The notes: generated by a model not told the origin, from the sequence alone. Shown: positions 48,173 to 58,241, counted from the first letter of the stretch. The stretch: 64,000 nt of DNA from VXYL01 sp963666465 (GCA_963666465.1 OY762824.1:3968001-4032000); one strand, 5' to 3'. Made by a program: numbers and translations.

Positions 48173-49237
48173 TCAGCCCTCGGTGCCGTCGCGAAGTGCC
48201 TGCAGTTCGGCTTCGCGCTCCGCCCGCCACTCCACCGAACCGCGCGAGTCGCGGGTGTCGGCAGCGGCAAGGTCGCCCTGGACGCCGTGCAGCTCCGCTT
48301 CGCGCAGATCGGCGTTCCGCACCGAAGCGCCCGTGAAACAGGCGTTGCGGAAGTTCGAGCGCGGCGCGGCCAGGCGTTCGAGGTCCGCGTCGGTGAGGTT
48401 GGCGCCGACCCAAACGCTTCCCGGCGCGTGCGCACCCACGAAAGACGTGCCCGTGAGGTCCGCCTCCGGAAACAGCGCTCCGGCGATGGACGCGGCATCG
48501 AACCGGCATCCATGCGCATGGGACTTGGCGTACAGGCTCCCGGTGGCGCGCGCCTCGGACAGGTCGGCGCCGTCGAGATCGCACTCCGGGAACATGCACT
48601 TTTCGACGTGCCGGAGCGTTGCGCCGCGCAGACAAGCCTGATAGAAGTTGCAGGAGACAAAGACGGTCTTCGACAGATCGACTCCTTCCGCGACGGCGCG
48701 GATGAAGCTGCAGCGCGTGAATGATGCGCCGTCGATCTTCCAGTTGGAGAGATCCGCGGCCACCGAGGTGCCGTCGCTCCACGCGGCGTTTGCGGCCCAC
48801 AGGCCGCCGATTTCGCAGTCGGACAGGGTCGGTATTTCCTGGGTGAGGCCAGCGTCCGTGAAGTGAAGCTCGCCGAAGCGGCACTCCGCAAGCAGCAGCT
48901 GGCGTCCGGCCTGCTCGAATCGCGCTTCGTCGAACGCGCACTCGGAGAGCGCCAGTTCGCGGCATTGGCCGCCGCGGAAGCGAAGGCTGGTGCCCGTGCA
49001 CGAGGTCAGGTGCGTGCCAGCAAGCTGGCAGTTGTCGAAGACGCAGTCCATGAACCGGCAGCCGACGAACATGGTCTGCAGCAGCTTGACCGAGTCGAAG
49101 ACGGCTCTCGCGAACGTGCAATCCTCGAAGACCATGCCGGCCCAGTCCTCGCCGTCGAATCGATGGTCCTCCCAGGTCTGTCCCTGCAGCGGAACGCCAA
49201 CGTTGCGGTGCGCCTCGAACGGATTCACGAAGTCCAT
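48173..49237 (-). CDS. Pentapeptide-repeat protein
   Basis: A 354-residue protein made almost throughout of pentapeptide repeats A(D/N)LXX (TLRHVEKCMFPECDLDGADL, GTSFVGAHAPGSVWVGANLT), which fold into a right-handed square beta-helix. ATG 49237 follows AGAGGAGG. The strand is opposite to the T6SS genes, with only 38 bp to the convergent IS607-like gene. Pentapeptide proteins are known next to T6SS spike genes and as gyrase-protecting proteins. Cysteine content (about 15) is high for a cytoplasmic protein. The specific role here is unknown. Confidence 0.85.
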   Translation of the reverse strand: MDFVNPFEAHRNVGVPLQGQTWEDHRFDGEDWAGMVFEDCTFARAVFDSVKLLQTMFVGCRFMDCVFDNCQLAGTHLTSCTGTSLRFRGGQCRELALSECAFDEARFEQAGRQLLLAECRFGELHFTDAGLTQEIPTLSDCEIGGLWAANAAWSDGTSVAADLSNWKIDGASFTRCSFIRAVAEGVDLSKTVFVSCNFYQACLRGATLRHVEKCMFPECDLDGADLSEARATGSLYAKSHAHGCRFDAASIAGALFPEADLTGTSFVGAHAPGSVWVGANLTDADLERLAAPRSNFRNACFTGASVRNADLREAELHGVQGDLAAADTRDSRGSVEWRAEREAELQALRDGTEG

Positions 49238-49262
49238 GCTGATCCTCCTCTGAACGGAGGGA

Positions 49263-49600
49263 ATTGTGCATCAAATCCGCAGCAAGCTGCGGTTTCGACA
49301 CCGGTTTGACGCTTCACGGGCCGGCAGCCCCGCCGCCTCCACGTCCGGATGCGCCAATCCCTGACGCCATGATGTTCCTTGCCGCGTTCACGTCGGCGTT
49401 TTCCCTGTGGCCGCGCGCCACGCACTCGAACCGAGCCTGCGCGGGCCGGTTCGCCGCATCGACGCATCCGCACTCGGCGCACGTCTGGCTCGTGCAGGCC
49501 GGGTTCACGGCGACCACTTCGGCTGCCTTGCGGCTTCCATTTCAGCCGTTTGGCATCGGGCCAGTTGGCACTGTCCCATGCACGCATTATGCCACCTGCG
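49263..49600 (-). pseudogene. IS200/IS605-type TnpB remnant: C-terminal zinc ribbon joined to the 5' flank
   Basis: On the minus strand VAVNPACTSQTCAECGCVDA and HRENADVNAARNIMASGIG form the zinc-ribbon and last RuvC Asp of TnpB. They closely match the copy at 58.6-59.9 kb (VAVNPAYTSQTCHACGAVDA). Upstream, the sequence CCAAACGGCTGA matches the 5' flank of that copy, so an internal deletion has removed most of the gene. The tail is also out of frame. It encodes no guide-directed nuclease. Confidence 0.75.
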
Positions 49601-49721
49601 GATCCTAACCGATTGCCGCGGCGCCGCGAGTCGCGTACCCGCGAAACTTGCGATTCGCCATGCTGAGGACGGCGGCGGCGAGCCGGTCCCTCGGCACATC
49701 TCTCATCACCGCTGCTTCTCA

Positions 49722-50861
49722 TCACCGCTGCTGCGCGGGAAGTTGGCCCCGTTCCCAGCCCCGCACCCGTGCCGCCGCCGCATCGAAGATGCGCTCGTAG
49801 TTCAGGCGTTCGACCTGGGCGCGGGTTTCGTGCCGGAGCCGCTTCCAGAGCGGGCGGTAAACCGTGTGCGTCCGCGCGTACGCATCCCAGTCGCGCGGCG
49901 CCACCGCGTCGGTCCCGAACAGGAACCTGGTCGGATGCCTCTCGATCAGCGCCGCCCATGCCGCCGTCGCGGCGTCGTCGCGCACCACGTAGCGAGCCAC
50001 TTCGTCCCACGAAATGTCGAGCGTCACGTGGTCGTAGCGCGCATCGCCCAGCATGTCGCCCAGAAGCGCAAGATGCTGCTCGACCGGCGCCACGAACCTG
50101 CCGAGCCCGGTGTGCGCCCAGATCACGGAAGCGCCCGGATGCGCCTCGAACAGCCGAAGCAGGTCATCGTAGTGGACCGGCCGCTCCGCCGCCGGCCGAA
50201 CCCGGTCGATGTCGCAGTGGAGGATCGCCACAAGCCCGATCTCGGCGACCGTCTCCAGAATGCGGTCGAGCGCCGGATTGCGCAGGCTGGCCGTGTGCCC
50301 GGCGACCTTCGCCGACACGAACTCCTTGTGGACGCTGAACTCGCCGATGCCCGAGAACACGCCGGGGAAGGTGCGCAGCACGCGTCGGATGTGGTCGGCC
50401 GCGTACATGTCGGTCGGGTTGAAGCCCGTGATCATCGGATCGACGCGTGCCTTCTGCGCCTCGCTCAGCGACAGGTATTCCGTGGCGATCGCGGCGTCCA
50501 CGAAGGAGTAGTAATAGAGCGCTGCATCGGACAGCAGATAGTAGTCCGGCGCCCGGTCGCCGGAGACGAAGTGGTCCCACTTTTGCTGCAGCGGTATGCC
50601 GAACATGGCCACCCGGCCCACCCGGTCGCCGACGATCTCGAAGTAGCGGCGCGCCGTGATTCCCCGCTGGACGTAGTTCGTGAGGTGGAAGTGGACATCG
50701 TGGAAGAGCGGCCCGTCGGCCGCGCCGTCGTTCCCGTCTGCCGCCAGAGTGGCGCGGACGAGGCCGGCCAGCAGCAGCACGACGCCGGCACTGCGCCGCA
50801 ATCCGTTCCTTCGACTGCGCGGATCGAGCCCCCCGCCTCGCGCGGCGACGCACGTGGGCAT
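49722..50861 (-). CDS. Exported amidohydrolase-family (TIM-barrel) metalloenzyme
   Basis: A 379-residue protein. The start ATG 50861, preceded by GGTGGAAC, gives a signal peptide (LRRSAGVVLLLAGLVRATLA). The mature part has amidohydrolase-2 metal ligands: HxH in FHDVHFHLTNY near residue 55-57, His in VAILHCDIDR, His in VIWAHTGLGRF and the conserved Asp in FLFGTDAVAPRDW. Such enzymes cleave C-N or C-C bonds or decarboxylate aromatic acids. The substrate is not deducible. It stands alone between a TnpB remnant and a repeat region. Confidence 0.85.
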   Translation of the reverse strand: MPTCVAARGGGLDPRSRRNGLRRSAGVVLLLAGLVRATLAADGNDGAADGPLFHDVHFHLTNYVQRGITARRYFEIVGDRVGRVAMFGIPLQQKWDHFVSGDRAPDYYLLSDAALYYYSFVDAAIATEYLSLSEAQKARVDPMITGFNPTDMYAADHIRRVLRTFPGVFSGIGEFSVHKEFVSAKVAGHTASLRNPALDRILETVAEIGLVAILHCDIDRVRPAAERPVHYDDLLRLFEAHPGASVIWAHTGLGRFVAPVEQHLALLGDMLGDARYDHVTLDISWDEVARYVVRDDAATAAWAALIERHPTRFLFGTDAVAPRDWDAYARTHTVYRPLWKRLRHETRAQVERLNYERIFDAAAARVRGWERGQLPAQQR

Positions 50862-50929
50862 GTTCCACCGACAAGTCCAGCGACCGATGCACCGGTCAAG
50901 ACTGTCCATTGTCCCGCAGGCGATGTCGG

Positions 50930-51440
50930 TCGTCCACCTTCAGCTTGCCGGTTGCCGGGTCGTCCCCCGGGAGAGGGCGTCTCGCCCTCCGCCGCGCCGC
51001 AGGCGCGCCGTGCCGTCAGGTGCGCGGGCACTCGCGGCATGTTGCAGGGAGGACGCGCCTGACGGCGCATGGAGGGCGAGACGCCCTCCCCCCGGGACCT
51101 GCACCGGCGCTTGCGCGGGGCACGGCATGGCGCTCGGCGCGTTCCTGGGCAATGCAGGGCGTTGGCTGGCAGTGCCTCGCCTTTGGCCTGTGCGCAGTGT
51201 CTGGCGCCCTCCCCCCGAGGGACGCCCTCCCTCGCTCCCCGGCGCGCCCGAAGCCGACGCGGCGTGCCCGCGTCCTTCCCGCCAGCCCCGATGCCCGCCC
51301 GGACGCGACCAAACCGGCAGTGCCCAGCCGGTCATGACGGAACCCGCGACACCCGGCGGTCCGCCTGCCGCCGGACGAGTCAGGACTTTTGAACATGTCT
51401 GGCCGATCGCCCGATCGCCGACAGCAAGGCCCTTGGCCGG
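50930..51440. repeat. Palindromic repeat region before the third autotransporter
   Basis: Two blocks of the genome's palindromic repeat family lie at about 50970-51090 (GGGAGAGGGCGTCTCGCCCT, GCGCCTGACGGCGC) and 51160-51240 (GCAGTGTCTGGCGCCCTCCC). No credible gene is present; frames across it on both strands are repeat-driven. The promoter of the autotransporter should be within 51250-51480. Confidence 0.65.
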
Positions 51441-51488
51441 ATTGCGGTTATGCTTTGCGCCCACGAAACCACTGCTGCTGTGTTGCCG

Positions 51489-54400
51489 ATGACTCTGACC
51501 TCCAAGGCGCTCCTCCAAGGAACCTCACGCGAACCGGACGGGTGCGTCCGTCGAAAACGTCCTTGTGCCCGCGGCATGGCGCTCGCGGCGTCCCTGCTGG
51601 CTGCGGCCGTCCTCGCCGGCATCCCGGCGACCGCGCAGGACGCGACCATCGAGTCCGCGCGGATCTCCTCTGCGCCGAGCGGCGGCTCCACGGCGCAGCC
51701 GGTCTGGATCATCGACGACCCGATCACCGTCGCGGTGCGCTATTCGGCGCCGCTCGACGAAGACGCGACCGGCACCCTCGATCTCGAACTCGACGAGGTG
51801 GGCGACGGTCGCGGCGCCAAGCGCGCGGCCGACTGTTCGGTCAGCGACAGCAACGCATCGACGCTGGAATGCACCTATGTCGTGCGCGAGGGCGACGAGG
51901 GCAGCGGCGTGAGCATCTGGGCGCGGGGCGGCAGCCTGCGCGGCGCGCGGCTCCCCCGCGCCGTCCTGCCGGAAGCCGCGGTGACGGGTTCCCGGGCGGA
52001 TGTGGACGGGATTCGCGTGGCCATCGCCGAAGGCGGCGTCAGCGTGCGGATACTCGACGGCGACGGCCTGGACGTCAGCCGCAAGGGCGCGGCCGCGGCC
52101 GGCGACACGGTGGAGGTGACCCTCGCCTTCAGGGACAGGGAAGAGCCGTACTCGCCCGGCTTTTCGGTGTCGCTGGAGCTCGACGGCGGCGCGCGGCCGA
52201 TGGTGTATGTGGAGGACGGCGACGGCCGCCCGACGTTCCGCTACACGGTCGTTGCCGGCGACAACGACCGCCGGTTCCGCCTGGCGCTTGTGGGCGAGCA
52301 CCGGCTCGTTGACCGCAGCGGCAACCGGGGGCTGGCGGCCGGCGAGGACGTCAACGAGAAGTTCCTCGTCGGATCGGTGCGGCGCGTGGACGCGCGCGGG
52401 CCGCGCATCACGGACATTCGCGTGCAGGGCGCCCCCGACACGGGTGCCTACACCTCAGCCGCAGGGAAAAACAAGGTCACGCTCGTCGTGGCGTTCGACG
52501 AGACGGTGGAACTGGGCCAGGGAGAAGTCAGTCTCGACGTTCTGGTCGGTTCCGGGTCCGGCGCGGCCTCGCGGTCCGCGCCCTCCTGCATGCGCGTGGA
52601 CGATCGCCTGCCGCACCAGCTCGAATGCACGCTGACCGTCCTCCCGGGATGGGACGACGCCGACGGCATCGCCACCCCGGCGAATCCGCTGGCGTTCGGG
52701 GAAGGCGCCCTCGAGGACGAGTGGGGCAACCCTGCGGAGAACCGGTTTTCGGCGCAGCGGTTCCCGGACCAGCGCATCGACACCACGCCTCCGGAGGCCG
52801 TGCGCGTCAGCGTGAGGGCGCCGAAGTCGTCGTCCTTTGCCTTGGGCGACACCATCGACGTGACGGTCACGTTCACGGAGGACGTGGACGTGACGGAGGA
52901 GGGGCCGCGGCGTGCGTCAGCCGGTCTCCATTTCCCCAGGCCTGGGAGTCGTTTGGTGCTGCCCCTCGAATTCCTGCGCGCCAGGGGGAACGCGCTCGAG
53001 TACCGCTACAGCCACATACTTCCCGGAGTGACGGGGCTTTCCGACGATGACGGGCTTGTCGTCCTCACGCTGCAAGCGAGCGGCATGGTGAAGGATGTGC
53101 ATGGCAATAGTGTGCCCTTCGTCGAACTGCCTGCGTCGTCCGCGTTCCCCTTCAGCCTGCGTTTGGCCGAGAGCACCAATGACGTTATCTATCCCCGCCT
53201 CGAGTCCATCTTCCTGCAACGCGAATTCCTGCAACGCGAAGGCAGCTACAAAAGAGGGCAATTCATCGTGTTTGGGGCGATATTCAGCGAGAGCGTGACC
53301 GCTCAATCCGTGCAGCTTGCGTTCACGATCGGAGGCAAGAGTAAGATCGCCGGGCTGTCGTCGTCGCAGAGTTTCCCGTCGTCGTTGGTCACGTTCACGT
53401 CCACCGAGGAGGTCGAGTCCGAGGACTTCGGGCGCATCGCCGTTTCAGGCATCGAGCTCGCATCCGGCAGCCCCCCCCGGAACCTCATTGTTGACACCTC
53501 TACCAATGGCTACAAGTTTCGGGGAGGGATGGTCCGGAGGTGTCCCGCCACCCCCCTGGACCTGGAGCTCTCGTCGTGCATGCTCACGGACCTTCCGCGC
53601 CGGTCGCTGACCTTTGCCGCGACTGTCGATGGGGCGCCGCCGACGGTCGAGTCCCTGGCCTTCCTGTCGAGCCCCGCGCCGCAGTCCACCGGCGCCGCCG
53701 ACGGGCGCAAGTACTACGGCGAAGGGGAAACCATCGCCATCCAGGCGACCATGAGCGAGAAGGTCGCGCTCGACGGCATCCCGGCTGCGCTTACGCTTAC
53801 AGTGGGCGCAATGAGTCGCGACGCGATCTTCGCGGAACTGCGCGCGGAACGAACCCTCGTCTTCGAATACACGGTGAAACCGGAAGACCGCGACCGGGAC
53901 GGCGTGGAGGCGACGTTGGCCTGCGAGTTCCATGACGTGGTGAAGGATCTGGCCGGCAACCCATGGGAAGGCCTCAGCGACGAGGACGCTTGCTCTGATA
54001 CTCTTTTTACGCGGACCGTGACGAGCGCGGCGCACCGCGTGGACGGCTCGATCATCGCCAGCGAGAGCGCCGCGCCGCCGGTGGATGATGTCCGCGAACC
54101 GATCGCGGCAACCGCGTCGGACGCCTCCGCCAGCCCCCCGGGCCACTACCGCGCCGCCGACGAGATCGTCATCGAGGTCGATCTTTCGCCGCCGGTCTCG
54201 TTCGATCGGCGCCCCGTGCTGCGGCTCGATTTCGACACCGGCGGCAGCGGCTGCGGGCGCGTGGCGTCGGACGAGGCCCCGGCCCAGGACGTCACCCGCC
54301 TCACCTTCCGCTGCAGCGTCGAGCCGGGCGACGAGGACCGCGACGGCATCGTGGCGACGCTGTCCGGAGCCCTTGTCACCGCCGACGGCGTGACGGCCGC

Positions 54401-57400
54401 CACGCTGTCCCTGCCGCTGTCCGATCGGCTGCTCGTGGACGCGCGCGATCCGGTGCTCGAGCGCCTCGCGATCGAATCCAGCGGGCCGTACCGGGCCGGC
54501 AACCAGATCGTGGTCCGGGCGACGTTCTCGGAGCCGGTGACGGCCGGCGACGGCGCGTCGGTTCCGCTCGACGTGGGGGGGCTGGCGCGTTCCGCCGCCC
54601 TGCGCGCGGCGCCCCGGAGCCCGGTGCTGGAGTTCCGCTACACCGTCATGGCCGGCGACGCGGACGACGACGGCGTCGTGATTCCGGCGCTCACGGCCGC
54701 CAGCCTCGGCGCCGCCATCGTCGATGCCGCCGGCAACGAAGCCGCCATCGCCCATGCCGGCGTCGCCGGGGGCGCCCGGCAGGCGGTGGACACGACTGCC
54801 CCGCGAGTCGAATCCATCCGCGTTGCCACCCCGGCGCGGGCCTACGGCGAGGGAGACCGAATCGTCTTCGAGGTGACCTTCACCGAGGCGGTGGAGGCCG
54901 GATCGGGCGCCGCCCTGACCGTGACCATTGGCGACGCGGAACGGGAGTTGGCCCGCGAGGGGAACGCCAGCGACCGCGCCATCACGTTTGCCTATCGCGT
55001 GGCGGCCGGGGACCGGGGGGCGGTCGGCGTGCCGGCCGATCCGCTCGCGGGCGCGTTCGCCGACGCCGCCGGCAACGCCGCCGTCCTCGCCCATGCGGGG
55101 CGGACCTTCCAGGGCCTCACGGTGGACACCCTCGCGCCGTCCCTCGTTGCGACCGGCGCCCTTGCCGTCACGTCGCGCCCGGCGCGCGCCGAAACCTACG
55201 TCGTCGGCGAGACGATCGAAGTGACGGCCACGTTTGACGAGGATGTCGTCGTCACCGGCTCGCCGCGCCTGACGCTCACCGTCGGCGAGCGGCGAAGGCA
55301 GGCGAGTCACGCGCCCGGAGGCAGCGCCAACGCGGTGCTGTTCCGCTACGAGGTGGCGCCCGGCGACACCGACGGCGACGGCGTGTCGATCGCCGCCAAC
55401 GCGCTGCGCCTGCCCGACGGCGCCGGCATTGCCGACGCCAGCGGGCTTGCCGCCGACATCCGCAACGAAGCGCTGGCAGATCAGCCGGGTCACAAGGTGG
55501 ACGGCGTCGCTCCCCGCGTGCGCGGGGCGCCGGCGATCGCCTCCCGCCCGGCTTCGGGCGATGCCTATCTGGCCGGCGAGACCATCGAGCTCCGCGTTGC
55601 CTTCACGGAGCCGGTGTCTGCCGGCGCCGACGCGGCGCTTGCGCTCCGGATCGGCGCCGACAGCGTCGTCGCATCATGCCGCGGCGCGACCGCCGCCTGG
55701 CTGGCGTGCCGCTACACGGTTCGCGCCGGCGATTTCGACGGCGATGGCATTGGCGTTGCGGCGAACGCGCTTGCCGGCGCCGTCGCCGACCTCGCCGGCA
55801 ACGGCGCCAGTCTCGACCACCCGGCGGTGGCCGACGACGCGGCGCACAAGGTGTATGCAGCGCCACCCGAAGCCACCGGCGCCCTGGCCGACCTCGCCCT
55901 TGTCGCGGGAGGCGAGGTGGAGACGGTGCGCGTCGCCGGCGCCTTCACCGGCGCCGCGCTGCGCCTGGCGGCCTCGTCGTCCGACCCGGCGGTGGCCCGT
56001 GTCGCGCTTTCCGGCGCCGCCCTGGAGGTGCGCTCCGGCTTCGAGGGCCGGGCCGAGGTCACCGTCACCGCAACCAATCCCGCCGGCTCGGCGTCGCTGA
56101 CCTTCGCCGTGCTGGTCACCACCGACGCGAACGAGGTGGCGGCCGTGACCGGCGCCCTGGCGACGATCGGCCGCGGCATGCTGTCGAGCGCAACCGACAT
56201 CATCGGCGGCCGCTTCGAGCTCGCGCCGGCCGGAGGCGCTTCGCCGGCGGGGGGCGCCCCACCGGGCGTGGAGCCCTCAGCCAGGGGGAGCGCGAGGGGC
56301 CGCCCCTCGCTAGAGGAGCCCTCAGCCAGGGGGAGCGCGAGGGGCCGCCCCTCGCTAGAGGACCCCCCAGCCGGAGACACTCCAGCCGGAAACAACGGCG
56401 CGACGCTTGCCGTGGGCGGCCGCAGCATCATGCCGCACGCCATGCCCGGCGCTGGCCGGCGGTGGCGGCAGGGCGCACTGCACGAGCGACGCCCTGTCCT
56501 GCGGCGCCATGTCGGCGGCGCAGGCATGCGCGAGAACTGGCTCTCCGGCAGCTCCTTCGCCATGCCCCTGCCGGCGCAGGGGGGGGGGAACGTCGCGGTT
56601 GGCGTCTGGGGCGCGGCAGACGCGCAGCGCCTGGAGAGCGACCCGGACGGCGGCGTTTCCGACGTCAGCACCAGTTCCGGCTGGCTCGGCGTGGACGCCC
56701 GCGGCGACCGCTGGCTGGTTGGCACGGCCGTCTCGCGCAGCACCGCCGAGGCCGACTACGATTTCCGCGGCGACATCAAAGGCGACGGCAGGCTCGAGAC
56801 GCAACTGACGGGTTTCCATCCATATGGACGATTCGATCTTGGCGAAGACACCCGGCTCTGGCTCCTTGGCGGGCTCGGCTCTGGCGACGCGGAGCTGACG
56901 CGCACCCATGTCGGCCGCCTGGAGACGGCGGACCTGGGCCTCGCCATGATTGCCGGCGGCCTGCAGCGTGAGCTGCGGCTGGCGCTGGCGGGTGCGAGCT
57001 TCTCGCTGAAGGGGGACGCCGGCTTCCTGCACATGGAGGCGGACGAGGGCATCGGCGCCGCGGCGGACCTTGCCGCGAGCGTGTCGCGGCTGCGGCTGGC
57101 GCTGGCAGCCGCATGGGAGATCGGCATCGCCCGTCCCTTTGCGGAAGTCGGCGGCCGCTTCGACGGCGGCGACGGCGAGACCGGAGGCGGGGTCGAGGTC
57201 GCTGGCGGCGTGCGTCTGGCGAACGTCGCCGGCTTCGGCCTTGAGGCGAAGGGCCGCATTCTGGCGGTGCATTCGGTCGAGGGATACCGCGAAAGCGGCG
57301 TCAGCGTGACGGCAAGCTTCGATGCCGGCGCGCCGGGGCGCGGCATCACCTTCCGTCTGTCGCCCCGCTGGGGGGGCGCGGCCGACAGCACGGACCTCCT

Positions 57401-57713
57401 TTGGTCTGACGCGGTGTCGCCGGGGCGCGCCGGCCCGGGGGCAGGAATGCACGTGCGCCACTCCTGGGGCGTTGAGGGCGCGCTCGGATACGGCTTCGAT
57501 GTGGGCGCCGTTCCGGGGCTCTTCACGCCGTTCGGCGAGATGCACGCGGAGGGAGCGGGCAATGCCCGCCGGATGCGCGTCGGCGTCCGCTACGCATTGC
57601 CGATCGATGGGTTGCGCTCTGCCCGGGTCGAGGCCTTTGCCGAGGGCGCGGACGTCGGCGGGGGCCGGGCGTCAGAGACCCGTGCGGTGCTGATCGTCGA
57701 AGCGCGGTTCTAG
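51489..57713 (+). CDS. Giant autotransporter with Ig-like repeats and C-terminal beta-barrel
   Basis: A predicted 2,074-residue surface protein. The signal peptide is MALAASLLAAAVLAGIPATA (from 51576); the true start may be 51450, 51489 or 51576, none with a clear ribosome site. The passenger consists of about ten repeats of 100-150 residues with the pattern YxxGxxIxVxVxFxExV...LxLxVG...RYxVxxGDxDxDGV (for example AYGEGDRIVFEVTFTEAVEA), an SwmB-like Ig fold. A last Ig-like module (residues about 1450-1550), two in-frame copies of EPSARGSARGRPSLE, and a barrel from about 1650 follow. The chain ends in Phe (VLIVEARF), the usual BAM-recognised terminus. The stop TAG coincides with the edge of a MITE. 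It differs from the two FnIII autotransporters in passenger but shares barrel style. A surface adhesin role is inferred. Confidence 0.85.
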   Translation: MTLTSKALLQGTSREPDGCVRRKRPCARGMALAASLLAAAVLAGIPATAQDATIESARISSAPSGGSTAQPVWIIDDPITVAVRYSAPLDEDATGTLDLELDEVGDGRGAKRAADCSVSDSNASTLECTYVVREGDEGSGVSIWARGGSLRGARLPRAVLPEAAVTGSRADVDGIRVAIAEGGVSVRILDGDGLDVSRKGAAAAGDTVEVTLAFRDREEPYSPGFSVSLELDGGARPMVYVEDGDGRPTFRYTVVAGDNDRRFRLALVGEHRLVDRSGNRGLAAGEDVNEKFLVGSVRRVDARGPRITDIRVQGAPDTGAYTSAAGKNKVTLVVAFDETVELGQGEVSLDVLVGSGSGAASRSAPSCMRVDDRLPHQLECTLTVLPGWDDADGIATPANPLAFGEGALEDEWGNPAENRFSAQRFPDQRIDTTPPEAVRVSVRAPKSSSFALGDTIDVTVTFTEDVDVTEEGPRRASAGLHFPRPGSRLVLPLEFLRARGNALEYRYSHILPGVTGLSDDDGLVVLTLQASGMVKDVHGNSVPFVELPASSAFPFSLRLAESTNDVIYPRLESIFLQREFLQREGSYKRGQFIVFGAIFSESVTAQSVQLAFTIGGKSKIAGLSSSQSFPSSLVTFTSTEEVESEDFGRIAVSGIELASGSPPRNLIVDTSTNGYKFRGGMVRRCPATPLDLELSSCMLTDLPRRSLTFAATVDGAPPTVESLAFLSSPAPQSTGAADGRKYYGEGETIAIQATMSEKVALDGIPAALTLTVGAMSRDAIFAELRAERTLVFEYTVKPEDRDRDGVEATLACEFHDVVKDLAGNPWEGLSDEDACSDTLFTRTVTSAAHRVDGSIIASESAAPPVDDVREPIAATASDASASPPGHYRAADEIVIEVDLSPPVSFDRRPVLRLDFDTGGSGCGRVASDEAPAQDVTRLTFRCSVEPGDEDRDGIVATLSGALVTADGVTAATLSLPLSDRLLVDARDPVLERLAIESSGPYRAGNQIVVRATFSEPVTAGDGASVPLDVGGLARSAALRAAPRSPVLEFRYTVMAGDADDDGVVIPALTAASLGAAIVDAAGNEAAIAHAGVAGGARQAVDTTAPRVESIRVATPARAYGEGDRIVFEVTFTEAVEAGSGAALTVTIGDAERELAREGNASDRAITFAYRVAAGDRGAVGVPADPLAGAFADAAGNAAVLAHAGRTFQGLTVDTLAPSLVATGALAVTSRPARAETYVVGETIEVTATFDEDVVVTGSPRLTLTVGERRRQASHAPGGSANAVLFRYEVAPGDTDGDGVSIAANALRLPDGAGIADASGLAADIRNEALADQPGHKVDGVAPRVRGAPAIASRPASGDAYLAGETIELRVAFTEPVSAGADAALALRIGADSVVASCRGATAAWLACRYTVRAGDFDGDGIGVAANALAGAVADLAGNGASLDHPAVADDAAHKVYAAPPEATGALADLALVAGGEVETVRVAGAFTGAALRLAASSSDPAVARVALSGAALEVRSGFEGRAEVTVTATNPAGSASLTFAVLVTTDANEVAAVTGALATIGRGMLSSATDIIGGRFELAPAGGASPAGGAPPGVEPSARGSARGRPSLEEPSARGSARGRPSLEDPPAGDTPAGNNGATLAVGGRSIMPHAMPGAGRRWRQGALHERRPVLRRHVGGAGMRENWLSGSSFAMPLPAQGGGNVAVGVWGAADAQRLESDPDGGVSDVSTSSGWLGVDARGDRWLVGTAVSRSTAEADYDFRGDIKGDGRLETQLTGFHPYGRFDLGEDTRLWLLGGLGSGDAELTRTHVGRLETADLGLAMIAGGLQRELRLALAGASFSLKGDAGFLHMEADEGIGAAADLAASVSRLRLALAAAWEIGIARPFAEVGGRFDGGDGETGGGVEVAGGVRLANVAGFGLEAKGRILAVHSVEGYRESGVSVTASFDAGAPGRGITFRLSPRWGGAADSTDLLWSDAVSPGRAGPGAGMHVRHSWGVEGALGYGFDVGAVPGLFTPFGEMHAEGAGNARRMRVGVRYALPIDGLRSARVEAFAEGADVGGGRASETRAVLIVEARF
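56271..56360 (+). repeat. Two in-frame copies of the 45-bp palindromic element
   Basis: Two tandem copies of the unit found at 47153-47287 (GCGAGGGGC-C-GCCCCTCGC core), with CTAGAG replacing CTGGAG at the end. They encode EPSARGSARGRPSLE twice in the linker before the autotransporter barrel. Confidence 0.93.
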
Positions 57714-57893
57714 CCCGGATTATTCATGAATGCGCGTAGCGAGGGCGACGAGACGCCGCTGTGGGTGGGCGCACGGAGTGGAGGAACCCGAAGGCATGGC
57801 TGGGCACTATGTCGAGGGGGCCGGAGCGAGTACGCACAGCCACAGCGAGTGGATCGTCGGCCGCAGTAGGGCATTCATGAATAGTCCGGGCTA
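57711..57893. mobile_element. 179-bp MITE flanked by TA
   Basis: Terminal inverted repeats GCCCGGATTATTCATGAATG (from 57713) and, on the other strand, GCCCGGACTATTCATGAATG (from 57891) enclose 179 bp without a gene. TA dinucleotides flank it (57711-57712, 57892-57893), as for IS630/mariner-type transposition. A partial copy lies at 5376-5508. The left TA plus first G form the autotransporter's TAG stop. Confidence 0.88.
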
Positions 57894-58241
57894 GGAGTCT
57901 GCGCCGTAGAAACTTTTCCGGGGACATGCACCCTAATACGGCGAGAAAAATCCATCTTCTGGGAGGTCCTGTCCCTCGTCAGGAACGTTTCGGGGCGAGC
58001 AATGGGGGATCACACCACATTTTCGGCGCGAGATCGTCCTACGGCGCAGACTCCTGGCAGCCTGTCGGACTTCGGACGGCGCAAGCTGGCCGAATGCCGA
58101 CAGGGTGATAGGGGGCGGCTCGGGCTGGGGCAAGAAGCGTTGCCGAAAGGCAACGCTTCTTGTGGCGCTAGCGCGTGTGCCGGTGTGGTCGGTGCGAATG
58201 GCGGGCGCGTGGATTGTCGCCGGGGGCGCTGCCGGAGCGCG
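57894..58241. terminator. Gene-free stretch with a strong hairpin at 58131-58160
   Basis: No credible gene is present. The stem-loop AAGAAGCGTTGCC-GAAA-GGCAACGCTTCTT has a 13-bp perfect stem and could terminate the STAS gene, which ends at 58242 on the minus strand. However, its surroundings recur at about 6275-6325, so it may primarily be a dispersed repeat. Confidence 0.5.
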
